In this document: piece by piece, positions 39,082-47,375 of the stretch
Position numbering within the stretch: the first letter of the stretch is position 1
How the letters are laid out: every line of letters starts with the position of its first letter
Origin: SIG480 sp045539475
GTDB taxonomy: Bacteria > Bacillota > Clostridia > Oscillospirales > JAAYXM01
NCBI GenBank assembly: GCA_045539475.1
Contig: JAZQFJ010000093.1
Location: forward strand, 8,117-72,116
DNA: 64,000 bases
Direction of reading: 5' to 3'
The notes under the pieces: model-generated
Database searches by the model: none
What the model was told of the DNA's origin: nothing
The model's input: the letters and a program-made list of their open reading frames with translations, nothing else
Made by a program: the position numbers and the translations under genes

Positions 39082-40689
39082 TTATAATACAGTTGCATTT
39101 TCTGCAATCCTGGAAATCAGATTGTAGTCGTTGGTAAGGATTGTATCAATCCCCATTGCGAGATATTCTCTTGCTTCGTCTTCGTCATCCGACCAGAACA
39201 CATTGCAGATAATGCCGTTTTCGTGCGCTCTGTCAATCATTTCCTGATCGAATTTTCCTTTGAACAATTGGATTTTTTTGCAATCATACCGGATCGCCCT
39301 GTCAACCAGCTCCCGGGGAGCATCTCCTGCGCCTACACAGCGGCAAATGTCGGGTGCCATCTGGCGGGCAAGCCGCAGTAAATTGTCATTTCCGGATGTA
39401 AAGTACACGTATTTTCTACAGTCATATTTGTCAATCAGAGCAATTATTTTACGCAGAGCCTCAGGGTCATATTCACATTGATTATCGACTGTTTTAATGT
39501 GAATATTCATAATGGTATGGCAAGATAATTTTTTCAGGATATCTTCGAATTTCAGAATTTTCAGTCCTTTAAATTTTTCGCCATATTTTATACCGAAATC
39601 AAAGGACAGCAGTTCTTCGTAAGTATAATCATAAATGTTTCCTGTTCCGGTGCTTACCCGATCCAGCTTTTTGTCGTGGCAGGAAACAATCTCACCGTCT
39701 TTAGTGACCCAAAGATCAAATTCAATCTCCTCTGCGCCCATAGCAACCGCCGCACCAAAAGCAGGCATACTGTTTTCCGGAGCAATGGTGTTAAAGCCTC
39801 TGTGTGCGCAGAACCGCGGATAAGGCATGATGTCATCCGGTCTTACAATGGCACTGCCGGCGGGACGGTATTTCCAGGGGCGGCGGCCTTTTTCAATATA
39901 CTCGTAATGTGCGGCATCCGGATTTCCGAAGCCTGCAGGTTTATAATACTTTTTATGTACATCGATCTCCGCCGTGGACAGGCCTATATGGCTTTCCATA
40001 TGGCAAAGGACTTCTCCCGTCGGTGCAACCACCATACTTGCACCACCGATATTGGAATTAACGTCCATTGATACAGATGATCGGATCACATAGGTATTGG
40101 TATTGTATGCCAGAAATTGAGACATAATCTTCAATGCTTCGTGGGTATCGCTTCTTTGATGGGAGCAGGCAATGATTACATCCAAATTTTGCCTTGCGAG
40201 GTTAGGAAAAGCCTCATAGAAATAGGCATCATAGCAAATAAGGAATCCAAAGCGAATGCCTTCTATTTCGATTACAGTAGGTTCGGAAAACTCAAAAGAA
40301 TAATCGCTGTCGAGCTTCATCACCGATACTTCGCCGGAGGTTAAGTGCTGTTTATAATACTTCCCCGCAATTTCGCCGTTACGGTTAAAGGCATAGGTTG
40401 TGTTTCGCGAGCCCGTTTCGGTTTCGCTTCTTGCATTTACAAAAAGCAGAGCGTTACATCTTTTCGCAGTGGCACTTGCAATTTCCAGCAATCTTTGATT
40501 GTATTTCTCTACGCTTTTCTCTGCATCTTCCTTTGTCTTTGCTAAGCAGGGGATATCACAGGACTCAGGAAATACGATCAGGTCCATTGAACTGTCGCAC
40601 TGTTCGAATAATGCCAATTGCTTTTCAAATAGCTCATCTGAACGGGTATAATCTGTTGAATATTCCGGTTGCGCAACACATACTTTCAT
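39082..40689 (-). CDS. Fusion of a nitrilase-type amidohydrolase and a glycerophosphodiester phosphodiesterase
   Basis: A 535-residue protein with two complete catalytic domains. Residues 1-265 are a carbon-nitrogen hydrolase with the nitrilase triad Glu42 (FPES), Lys113 (YYKQH) and Cys152 (ICYDAYF). Residues 292-535 are a GDPD domain: AHRGFNTIAPENSMPAF with His297 and Glu305, the metal-binding EIEFDLWVTKDG and HDKKLDRVSTGTG. The C-terminal barrel strands end in NGIICNVFWSDDEDEA and DTILTNDY. One enzyme could split an amide and a phosphodiester of the same substrate, for example N-acyl-ethanolamine phospholipid derivatives (inference). Cytoplasmic. The gene is divergent from a LysR regulator. 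Confidence 0.85.
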   Translation of the reverse strand: MKVCVAQPEYSTDYTRSDELFEKQLALFEQCDSSMDLIVFPESCDIPCLAKTKEDAEKSVEKYNQRLLEIASATAKRCNALLFVNARSETETGSRNTTYAFNRNGEIAGKYYKQHLTSGEVSVMKLDSDYSFEFSEPTVIEIEGIRFGFLICYDAYFYEAFPNLARQNLDVIIACSHQRSDTHEALKIMSQFLAYNTNTYVIRSSVSMDVNSNIGGASMVVAPTGEVLCHMESHIGLSTAEIDVHKKYYKPAGFGNPDAAHYEYIEKGRRPWKYRPAGSAIVRPDDIMPYPRFCAHRGFNTIAPENSMPAFGAAVAMGAEEIEFDLWVTKDGEIVSCHDKKLDRVSTGTGNIYDYTYEELLSFDFGIKYGEKFKGLKILKFEDILKKLSCHTIMNIHIKTVDNQCEYDPEALRKIIALIDKYDCRKYVYFTSGNDNLLRLARQMAPDICRCVGAGDAPRELVDRAIRYDCKKIQLFKGKFDQEMIDRAHENGIICNVFWSDDEDEAREYLAMGIDTILTNDYNLISRIAENATVL

Positions 40690-40832
40690 TTAAATTCCTC
40701 CTTACAATATAGCCATATTTTCCGGTTCACGGCAAAGCCGGAGAGGAGAATGGCTTTAAATCAGTATAATATCTGTTTTTGCAGTTATTATACCATATGT
40801 TAAATCAGATTCACAGCACGAAAAAATAGGTA

Positions 40833-40861
40833 TTGCTATATAACAATTTATATAGTAAAAT
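40833..40861 (+). promoter_or_regulatory. Promoter of the LysR gene at 40879
   Basis: TTGCTA (40833-40838), 17-base spacer, TAAAAT (40856-40861). Together with the AT-rich bases 40690-40832 it forms the control region divergent to the nitrilase-GDPD gene; no further feature was seen there. Confidence 0.55.
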
Positions 40862-40878
40862 AAGGAGGGTGATGAAAA

Positions 40879-41736
40879 ATGAATTTAAATTGGCTGCAAT
40901 ATTTCTTAGAAGTTGCAGAAACAGAAAATATTACAAAAACTGCCCAAGCGCATCTGTTGCCTCCGTCTGCCATATCGGCTTCCATTAAAAGGCTTGAGCA
41001 GGATTTAGGCGTTGCGCTATTTGACAGAACACATAATAAGATAACCCTTAACGCAAAAGGAAAATACTTTGCCGCGGAGATGGGGGAAATATTTAAAAAA
41101 ATAGGGGATGCAACAGCTCAAATTACCGCACCTTCTATTGCGCCTCCCGAAATAAAAATCCTTATTCACGCAAGGTCGAAATGGATCACGGAATTGATTG
41201 TGGAATATGCTGCCGGAGAACAAAGCAACAACTTTATCATTTCCAATGACTACGCAAACGCAAATATTGATGATTATGATATTATCATTGATGAGCCTGA
41301 TAATAAATACAACCATCTGAACCATTTTATATTAAGCGTTGAAAGAATTTGCGTTAAGGCTTCATCAAACAGCTCCCTGGTGGGGAAAGAGCTTTATTTT
41401 CGGCAACTGGAAGATGAGCCGTTTATTCTTCCATGCACAGGCAACGGCATGCGGAAGAGGTATGAAGATGCCTGCAAACGCCACAGGATAAAAGAACGTA
41501 TCATCGTAGAATGCAATGACAGGCAATGTCTGCACCAGTATGTTTCATCAGGCATAGGACTTACAATCGGTTCATATCGGTCTCTGAAGGACTCTGTCCA
41601 ACAAAATTTAACTGCTCTCAAAGTTTTGGATTTTGACGAAATCCAAACTGTATGCGTTTTTTACAAGAATAATGAAAAGCCGGGCTTTTATTTAAAAAAC
41701 TTTTGTGACTATCTCTATTCAAAACGAATTCTATAA
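40879..41736 (+). CDS. LysR family transcriptional regulator
   Basis: A 285-residue regulator: N-terminal helix-turn-helix (LNWLQYFLEVAETENITKTA, residues 3-22, followed by PPSAISASIKRLEQDLG) and an effector-binding domain. It is divergent from the nitrilase-GDPD/hydrolase unit and probably controls it. The effector may be a degradation product of that pathway. AAGGAGGGTG precedes the ATG. Confidence 0.9.
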   Translation: MNLNWLQYFLEVAETENITKTAQAHLLPPSAISASIKRLEQDLGVALFDRTHNKITLNAKGKYFAAEMGEIFKKIGDATAQITAPSIAPPEIKILIHARSKWITELIVEYAAGEQSNNFIISNDYANANIDDYDIIIDEPDNKYNHLNHFILSVERICVKASSNSSLVGKELYFRQLEDEPFILPCTGNGMRKRYEDACKRHRIKERIIVECNDRQCLHQYVSSGIGLTIGSYRSLKDSVQQNLTALKVLDFDEIQTVCVFYKNNEKPGFYLKNFCDYLYSKRIL

Positions 41737-41759
41737 ATCCCTCAACGACAAAATTCCTC

Positions 41760-41788
41760 TTTACAAAACGTAATATTTATAGTATAAT
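41760..41788 (+). promoter_or_regulatory. Promoter of the XRE regulator
   Basis: TTTACA (41760-41765), 17-base spacer, perfect TATAAT (41783-41788). The ATAGTATAATATACAT region forms an imperfect dyad over the -10. Confidence 0.7.
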
Positions 41789-41821
41789 ATACATACTGTT
41801 TCAAAAACGGAGGGGTTTTGA

Positions 41822-42517
41822 GTGAAAAACAATATGGATTTTCCGCGCACCTTGTCTCTTTTGCGCAGAGAAAAAAACTTAAGTCAGCGCAAGGTTGCAA
41901 AAGAGCTTGGGGTATCTCAGGCGGTGCTTTCGCACTATGAAAACGGTCTGCGTGAGCCGGGACTTGAGTTTGTTGCAAGAGTAGCGGATTATTATAAAGT
42001 GTCGGCAGATTTTCTGCTCGGCAGAACAATGTCACGAGAGGATTACACAATTACCGCAGAGGATTTGCCCGATAGCTCTGAGGATAAGGACAATGTTCTC
42101 CGCGGCAGCATGATGGCAACGCTTGCAAAAAAGCTTGTTATAAATTCACTTAGCATAATTTTTGATATTGTCGGTAAATCAAAGAACAAGGATCTTATCA
42201 CAGAAACCGCGGCGTTTTTCAATCTTGCGGTGTATAAGGTGTTTCGTTCGCTATACTCGGCGGATAAGGAGAGCAGTGAGGATATCTTCTCCGTTGATGA
42301 GCGCATATGGAGCGAGCTTACGAATGCCGAAATGTCGTTTACTGCGATGAACATAAAGCGTGAGGCGGAGGGAATAACGGAAGCGAAAGATAAAAAGAGT
42401 GAGCTTCCGTCGGTTTCACAGGAGGATATATCCGCAGAATATCCCGCGCTTTCCCAGTCTCTTTTGTCGGTGCTTCAGTCGGTCGGCAAACGTCTCGGCG
42501 AAAGACTTGATAAATAA
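41822..42517 (+). CDS. XRE family regulator with long C-terminal domain
   Basis: A 231-residue protein. Residues 8-62 are a Cro/CI helix-turn-helix (LRREKNLSQRKVAKELGVSQ, then AVLSHYENGLREPGLEFVAR, then YYKVSADFLLGR), as in SinR- and ImmR-like regulators. The remaining 165 residues are helical and acidic with no recognised motif. The GTG at 41822 follows GGAGGGG by 7 bases. It stands alone between two convergent or divergent units and is closed by a terminator; targets unknown. Confidence 0.8.
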   Translation: MKNNMDFPRTLSLLRREKNLSQRKVAKELGVSQAVLSHYENGLREPGLEFVARVADYYKVSADFLLGRTMSREDYTITAEDLPDSSEDKDNVLRGSMMATLAKKLVINSLSIIFDIVGKSKNKDLITETAAFFNLAVYKVFRSLYSADKESSEDIFSVDERIWSELTNAEMSFTAMNIKREAEGITEAKDKKSELPSVSQEDISAEYPALSQSLLSVLQSVGKRLGERLDK

Positions 42518-42522
42518 TATTT

Positions 42523-42549
42523 AAAAGGGGTTCGAAAGAACCCCCTTTA
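42523..42549. terminator. Bidirectional terminator between XRE gene and potD
   Basis: GGGGTTC (42527-42533) pairs with GAACCCC (42538-42544) around GAAA; A and T runs flank the stem on both strands (one C bulge). Confidence 0.8.
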
Positions 42550-42558
42550 TTTTTGTGC

Positions 42559-43590
42559 TTACACTCCGATTGAGGTTTTAATCTCTGTCCAGAGCTCATC
42601 ATAGATTTTTGTTTTGTCGCCGAGCGAGGAGAAAATTTCAAGGTCATACTTTGTTATATCCGGATATGCTGTCGGGTCTTTTCCCGCTTCTCCCATAAGC
42701 TCACGTGCGGGCGTGCTGGGTGAGGAATAGCCGATGTATTCCGCGTTCTTCGCTGCGATATCGGCACGGCACATAAAGTTTATAAACTGCTCGGCACCGT
42801 CTTTGTTCTCGCAGCTTGCGGGGATACACATAGAATCAAAGAAGATGTTTGAGCCCTCGGACGGGATAACGTATTCAAGGTCCGGATTTTCGCCCTTGCA
42901 GTAAACCGCATCGCCTGCATATACGAGAGCAAGAGCAGCTTCACCGCCGATCATTTTATCCTTTACCTCATCAACAACCCATGTGAGAACGAGCGGGCTT
43001 TGATCAATAAGCTTCTGCTTTGCTGCCTGAAGAGAAGCGGCGTCGGTTGTGTTCAGACTATGGCCGAGATATTTAAGCGTAATGCCGATAGCATCGCGCT
43101 GGCTGTTCATCATAATGATGTTATCCTTGTATTTCTCATCCCAGAGCGCGCCCCAGCTTGTCGGTGCTTCATCTACCATAGTTTTGTTATAGAGAATGCC
43201 GACTGTTCCCCAGGTATAAGGTACGGAATATTTGTTATCCTTGTCAAATGACAGGTTTTTATATTCTGCATCAATATTGCCGTAATTTGTGATTTTGCTC
43301 ATATCAATCTCGGAGAGAAGATTTTCCGCAATCATACGCTCAATCATATAATCCGACGGGATGATAACGTCATATGAGTTGTTTGAATTTTTTATTTTCG
43401 TGTACATATCCTCATTTGTCTCAAACATTTCATATATAACGCGCATTCCGCTTTCTTCCTCGAATTGGTCGATTACGCCGGGCGCGATATAGTCACCCCA
43501 GTTGTACACCTTTACGACTGGTCTGTCGTCGCCGCAGGATGAAAAGAGCAGGCAGAGCACTGCAGAAAGAGCCAAAACAATTTTTTTCAT
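42559..43590 (-). CDS. potD: Spermidine/putrescine-binding lipoprotein PotD
   Basis: A 343-residue polyamine-binding protein. The signal peptide ends in a FSSC lipobox (about residue 19). The mature part has VKVYNWGDYIAPGVIDQFEEESG, VIIPSDYMIERM, PYTWGTVGILYN and LALVYAGDAVYC, the ligand-binding blocks of PotD/PotF. Last gene of potABCD; it starts at the very base where potC ends. Confidence 0.93.
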   Translation of the reverse strand: MKKIVLALSAVLCLLFSSCGDDRPVVKVYNWGDYIAPGVIDQFEEESGMRVIYEMFETNEDMYTKIKNSNNSYDVIIPSDYMIERMIAENLLSEIDMSKITNYGNIDAEYKNLSFDKDNKYSVPYTWGTVGILYNKTMVDEAPTSWGALWDEKYKDNIIMMNSQRDAIGITLKYLGHSLNTTDAASLQAAKQKLIDQSPLVLTWVVDEVKDKMIGGEAALALVYAGDAVYCKGENPDLEYVIPSEGSNIFFDSMCIPASCENKDGAEQFINFMCRADIAAKNAEYIGYSSPSTPARELMGEAGKDPTAYPDITKYDLEIFSSLGDKTKIYDELWTEIKTSIGV

Positions 43591-44384
43591 TATATTCTCA
43601 TACTCCTTTTTGATTTATTGTGGTCTTTTTTTGCCGCGCCGACATTCGCAACAATAAGGATTATCAGAATTGCGGCAAACATTATGGTTGAAAGCGCATT
43701 GATTTCGGGCTTTATTCCGCGCTTTGCCATTGTGTAGATTGAAATAGAGAGATTGCTTACGCCGTTGCCGGTGGTGAAAAAGCTGATGATAAAGTCATCA
43801 ATCGACATTGTAAGCGAAAGAAGAAATCCGGTGAACACACCGGGCAGAAGCTCTGGGAACATTATCCGCCAAAAGGATTCCGTCGGCGTACAGCCGAGGT
43901 CCTGCGCCGCATCGTATAAGCTCCAGTCAAGCTGGCGTGCTTTCGGCAGAACCGCGAGAATAACATACGGAATACAAAAGGTTATATGAGAGAGCAGCAT
44001 CGTGAAGAAACCGAGGTCAAGTCCCATGAGGGTAAAGAGAAGCATCAGAGAGACACCGGTTACGATTTCTGCATTGAGCATCGGGATATATGCAACGGAC
44101 AGAACCAGCGTGCTGCCGCCGCCTTTTTTTCTGGCAAGACCGTACGCTGCCATAGAACCGATGATTGTTGCGATAAGTGCAGCGAGAAAGCCGCACAGAA
44201 GCGTGGTATAAAGCGAGGACATAAGAGAGTCATTTGAGAACAGCTGGCGGTACCAGTCAAGCGTAAAGCCCTGCCAGTTTGCGCGGGATTTGGATGCATT
44301 GAACGAGAAAACCATAAGGACGGCTATCGGGGCATACAAAAACGCGAGGACGAGACCGATATAGCATTTTGAAAGCTTTTTCAT
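43590..44384 (-). CDS. potC: Spermidine/putrescine ABC permease PotC
   Basis: A 264-residue permease with six membrane helices. Typical segments are MVFSFNASKSRANWQGFTLDWY near the N-terminus and the EAA loop LYDAAQDLGCTPTESFWRIMFP (about residues 157-178) contacting PotA. It overlaps potB by 4 bases and directly abuts potD. Confidence 0.93.
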   Translation of the reverse strand: MKKLSKCYIGLVLAFLYAPIAVLMVFSFNASKSRANWQGFTLDWYRQLFSNDSLMSSLYTTLLCGFLAALIATIIGSMAAYGLARKKGGGSTLVLSVAYIPMLNAEIVTGVSLMLLFTLMGLDLGFFTMLLSHITFCIPYVILAVLPKARQLDWSLYDAAQDLGCTPTESFWRIMFPELLPGVFTGFLLSLTMSIDDFIISFFTTGNGVSNLSISIYTMAKRGIKPEINALSTIMFAAILIILIVANVGAAKKDHNKSKRSMRI

Positions 44385-45217
44385 CGAAGTATTCTACCTC
44401 CGTTTGCGGCTCCCGATTCAACATCGCCGCGGTTTATAAAGTACATAAATATAAGAACAATAACCATTATAACGACGCTGAGAGCACTTCCGAAGTGCCA
44501 GTCATTCACAACGCGGAACTGCTGTTCGATAACATCGCCGATAAGAGGAACCTTGCCGCCGCCCATAAGCTGGGAGATTACAAAGGTTGTAACGCTTGGC
44601 ACAAAAACCATCGAAACTCCCGATAAAATCCCCGGCACAGAGAAGGGGAGAGTGACGCGCAAAAAAGCCTGAAAGGGATTTGCCCCGAGGTCTGCCGCCG
44701 CTTCAAGATGGCTTTCGTCAAGCTTTAAGAGCGTTATGTAAATCGGCATAATCATAAACGGAAGATAGTTATACACCGTGCCCAGGATAACGGCGCCCTC
44801 GTTGTAGAGAAAACGAACCTTAGGCAGACCGAGAGAGGCTAAAACCGTGTTTATGATTCCCGTATTTTCGAGAATGGAAAGCCATGAATATGTGCGGAGA
44901 AGAAAGTTCATCCACATAGGCAGAAGCATAAGAATCACGATGATAAATTTTGCACGTGAGCGGCTTCTTGCCAGAATGTATGCCGCGGGATAGCCGCAAA
45001 GGATGCACACAAGGGTGGAGATAATCGCAATTTTAAAGCTTTTAAGGACCACTCCGAGATACATGGGGTCGGCAAGGCGCGAAAAACCTTCAAGGGAAAA
45101 CTCAAAGCCCGTGCCGCCTGCGCGTGTAAACGCAAAATAAATTACGATGGCAAGCGGGAAAAGGACGAACACCGCTGTCCACACATACAGCGGAATCAAG
45201 CAAGCATTTTTTTTCAA
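44381..45217 (-). CDS. potB: Spermidine/putrescine ABC permease PotB
   Basis: A 278-residue permease with six helices and the EAA loop HLEAAADLGANPFQAFLRVTLP (about residues 182-203). The long periplasmic loop after helix 1 is as in PotB. It overlaps both neighbours by 4 bases (potA stop, potC start), so the operon is translationally coupled throughout. Confidence 0.93.
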   Translation of the reverse strand: MKKNACLIPLYVWTAVFVLFPLAIVIYFAFTRAGGTGFEFSLEGFSRLADPMYLGVVLKSFKIAIISTLVCILCGYPAAYILARSRSRAKFIIVILMLLPMWMNFLLRTYSWLSILENTGIINTVLASLGLPKVRFLYNEGAVILGTVYNYLPFMIMPIYITLLKLDESHLEAAADLGANPFQAFLRVTLPFSVPGILSGVSMVFVPSVTTFVISQLMGGGKVPLIGDVIEQQFRVVNDWHFGSALSVVIMVIVLIFMYFINRGDVESGAANGGRILR

Positions 45218-46308
45218 ATCTCGACCTCCGAAATTTCATCAGAAGTAATTTTTTTCCTGTCCGGGGAGTTTTCGCTCTTGTGCATGACCTGAATGTTTTC
45301 GGGGTCAACACGGAGAGAAACGATGCTTCCGGGAGGACAGTTTACAGTGGATTGAGCGATAATGGTCTCGCCGCAGACATCTACGCGCATTTCGTAGTGA
45401 ACGCCCTTGAATATGGAAGAAACGACCTCTCCGGAGGGAAGATTTTCGCACTTCGGAACGAGGATAACGTCCTCCGGACGGAGAACAACGTCAACCGGGG
45501 CATTCTCGCCAAAGCCGCGGTCAATACACGGGAAAATGCAATCAAGGAACTTTACCTCAAGGTCGCGCACCATTGTCGCACAGAGAATATTGCTGTCGCC
45601 GATAAAATCTGCAACAAAGGCGTTTTTCGGCTCGTTGTATATATCCTGAGGTGTGCCTATCTGCTGAATCTTACCGCCGTTCATAACGACGATGGTATCC
45701 GACATGGTAAGCGCCTCTTCCTGGTCGTGGGTAACGTATGCAAAGGTAATTCCGCTTTCCTGCTGGATGCGTTTGAGCTCTATCTGCATTTCTTTGCGAA
45801 GCTTTAAATCAAGCGCGCCGAGCGGTTCGTCAAGGAGAAGAATATCGGGCTTATTGATAAGCGCGCGGGCAACGGCAACACGCTGCTGCTGACCGCCGGA
45901 AAGCGTGGTTACATCACGGTCACGGAAGCCGCGCAGGGACACAAGCTCAAGCATTTCGTCAACATCGCGGTCAATCTTCTTTTTGTCCCATTTTTTAATA
46001 TTCGGACCAAAGGCGATGTTTTCGCCGACGGTCATCTTCGGGAATAGAGCATAGCGCTGGAAAACGGTGTTGATGTTGCGCTTGTGCGGCGGAACATCAT
46101 TTATGCGTTTTCCACGATAGAATATATCGCCCTGCGTAGGCGTAAGAAATCCGCCGATGATCCGCAGAAGCGTTGTCTTTCCGCAACCGGATGGCCCGAG
46201 CAGGGTGAGAAATTCGTTTTTTTCGATATATAAATTTATTCCGTTTAAAACATCCATTCCGTCAAAGGTTTTGTAGATGCCGGAAAGCTCTAAAATACGT
46301 TCTCCCAT
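45214..46308 (-). CDS. potA: Spermidine/putrescine ABC ATP-binding protein PotA
   Basis: A 364-residue ABC ATPase. The nucleotide-binding domain has Walker A GPSGCGKTTLLRIIGGF (about 38-54), signature LSGGQQQRVAVARAL (about 137-151), Walker B ILLLDEPLGALDLK and the VTHDQEEALTMSD switch. The C-terminal TOBE regulatory domain (about 240-350) includes VVLRPEDVILVP. First transporter gene after the XRE-cupin regulator. ATG at 46308 follows AGGAGAATG. Confidence 0.94.
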   Translation of the reverse strand: MGERILELSGIYKTFDGMDVLNGINLYIEKNEFLTLLGPSGCGKTTLLRIIGGFLTPTQGDIFYRGKRINDVPPHKRNINTVFQRYALFPKMTVGENIAFGPNIKKWDKKKIDRDVDEMLELVSLRGFRDRDVTTLSGGQQQRVAVARALINKPDILLLDEPLGALDLKLRKEMQIELKRIQQESGITFAYVTHDQEEALTMSDTIVVMNGGKIQQIGTPQDIYNEPKNAFVADFIGDSNILCATMVRDLEVKFLDCIFPCIDRGFGENAPVDVVLRPEDVILVPKCENLPSGEVVSSIFKGVHYEMRVDVCGETIIAQSTVNCPPGSIVSLRVDPENIQVMHKSENSPDRKKITSDEISEVEI

Positions 46309-46337
46309 TTCATTCTCCTGTAATTACAAAGTTTTTT

Positions 46338-46505
46338 CGTCTCCGCCGGAGGCGGGGATGTACAGCATATATCAAAAATTTGGCGGGGATGATACCCCGA
46401 AGCTGTGCTTTCAATTATCCTTTCGTCTCCGCCGGAGGCGGAGATGAAACAACAAATTAAAAGTTCGGTGGGGAAGATACCCACAATATCTGTGCAGTGG
46501 ATTTT
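46338..46505 (-). repeat. Imperfect tandem duplication at the 3' end of the pot regulator gene
   Basis: The hairpin CGTCTCCGCCGGAGGCGG occurs at 46338-46355 and again at 46424-46441, an 86-base offset. Behind each copy follows a related tail of about 35 bases. The second tail is the last part of the regulator gene; the first would encode the same final residues, VSSPPNF plus stop. So the terminator region and the gene end were duplicated together and the outer copy has drifted. Confidence 0.6.
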
Positions 46506-47002
46506 CCGCGGTTTTTTATGCTGTGCTGTTTGTCGGCTTTGAAATAGAACGCATCGCCGCGGCGCAGACGTTCCGTTTTCATACCGAGACGGAGTGTTAT
46601 TGAACCGGAAAGGACGTAACCGAATTCTTCGCCTGCGTGAGGCATATCGACCGGAGTTTCCTTGCCGGGAAGAAGCTCATACAAAATCGGCTCCATCGAA
46701 TTTCTCTGTGCCGTGGATACAAGCCACGTCATCTTTCCTATGTCCTCCACGGTTTTTTCGCACATATCTTCGCTCTTGTATACGACAGGTGCAGAATCGC
46801 CGGTCTGTGCAAAAAATTCCTCGAAGGATGTGCCGAGGGCATCAAAAATATCAGACAGCGTTGCAAGGCTTGGTGACGTGCTGTTGGATTCAAGCTGGGA
46901 GATAAAGCCCTTTGAAAGCTCGCAACGATCCGCAAGCTCCTGTTGCGTAAGCCCGTAATAAAGCCGGAGCAGCTTTATTCTTCCGCCGATATCAATATTC
47001 AC
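46457..47002 (-). CDS. XRE-cupin transcriptional regulator (PuuR-like)
   Basis: A 181-residue protein: N-terminal Cro/CI helix-turn-helix (LRLYYGLTQQELADRCELSKGF, then ISQLESNSTSPSLATLSDI) and a C-terminal cupin (GEEFGYVLSGSITLRLG, then RGDAFYFKADKQHSIKNRG). This architecture is that of PuuR-type regulators, which sense polyamines and control their uptake and breakdown. Placement directly before potABCD supports the same role here. Start is a GTG at 47002 with AAGGTGAT upstream. About 150 bases with two hairpins separate it from potA. Confidence 0.88.
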   Translation of the reverse strand: MNIDIGGRIKLLRLYYGLTQQELADRCELSKGFISQLESNSTSPSLATLSDIFDALGTSFEEFFAQTGDSAPVVYKSEDMCEKTVEDIGKMTWLVSTAQRNSMEPILYELLPGKETPVDMPHAGEEFGYVLSGSITLRLGMKTERLRRGDAFYFKADKQHSIKNRGKSTAQILWVSSPPNF

Positions 47003-47032
47003 GGTATCACCTTCGCCCTTTCACGATATCAG

Positions 47033-47061
47033 CCCACGCAGGAAAAGCTTCCCGGCGTGGG
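47033..47061 (-). promoter_or_regulatory. Leader hairpin of the pot operon
   Basis: CCCACGC (47033-47039) pairs with GCGTGGG (47055-47061) in the 5' leader between the promoter and the regulator gene. No U-tract follows, so it is a stabilising or regulatory stem, not an obvious terminator. Confidence 0.45.
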
Positions 47062-47101
47062 TTTTGTAAAAATAAACTTTAAGTTTGGTAATGTGAAATA
47101 C

Positions 47102-47130
47102 AATATAACATATCTATATGAAAATGTCAA
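47102..47130 (-). promoter_or_regulatory. Promoter of the pot regulator/transporter operon
   Basis: Minus-strand TTGACA (47125-47130), 17-base spacer, TATATT (47102-47107). The transcript starts near 47095. The remaining divergent spacer (about 47131-47305) is AT-rich; nothing else was identified in it. Confidence 0.7.
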
Positions 47131-47305
47131 TAGATTTTAAACATATTCCGCCAAAATTTTTACAGAAGTTCCACAGCGGTTTTTAACTGTTTTTTCTGTG
47201 TGATGCGCATAGAGCGAGGAGAGAAGAACATATTGAATGATTTGCCCTCCTTAGCCTGAGAGGTCAAGAAAAAAAAAGAAAAACAAAAGAAAATATCTGT
47301 TTCTC

Positions 47306-47335
47306 CTTTACAACCTGTAAAGTTTGTGTTACAAT
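47306..47335 (+). promoter_or_regulatory. Promoter of the surface-polysaccharide cluster with overlapping dyad
   Basis: TTTACA (47307-47312), 17-base spacer, TACAAT (47330-47335). A perfect 7-3-7 dyad CTTTACA-ACC-TGTAAAG (47306-47322) covers the -35 and is a candidate operator. Confidence 0.65.
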
Positions 47336-47375
47336 AGTATTAATTATGCGTGAAGATGTAAAGGGGTTTGTAATA

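Noticed and set aside
47346..47375. Start of the CapD-like gene at the ATG at 47346
   Set aside because: It lies at the predicted transcription start without a ribosome site, whereas the ATG at 47376 has AAAGGGG at a good distance.
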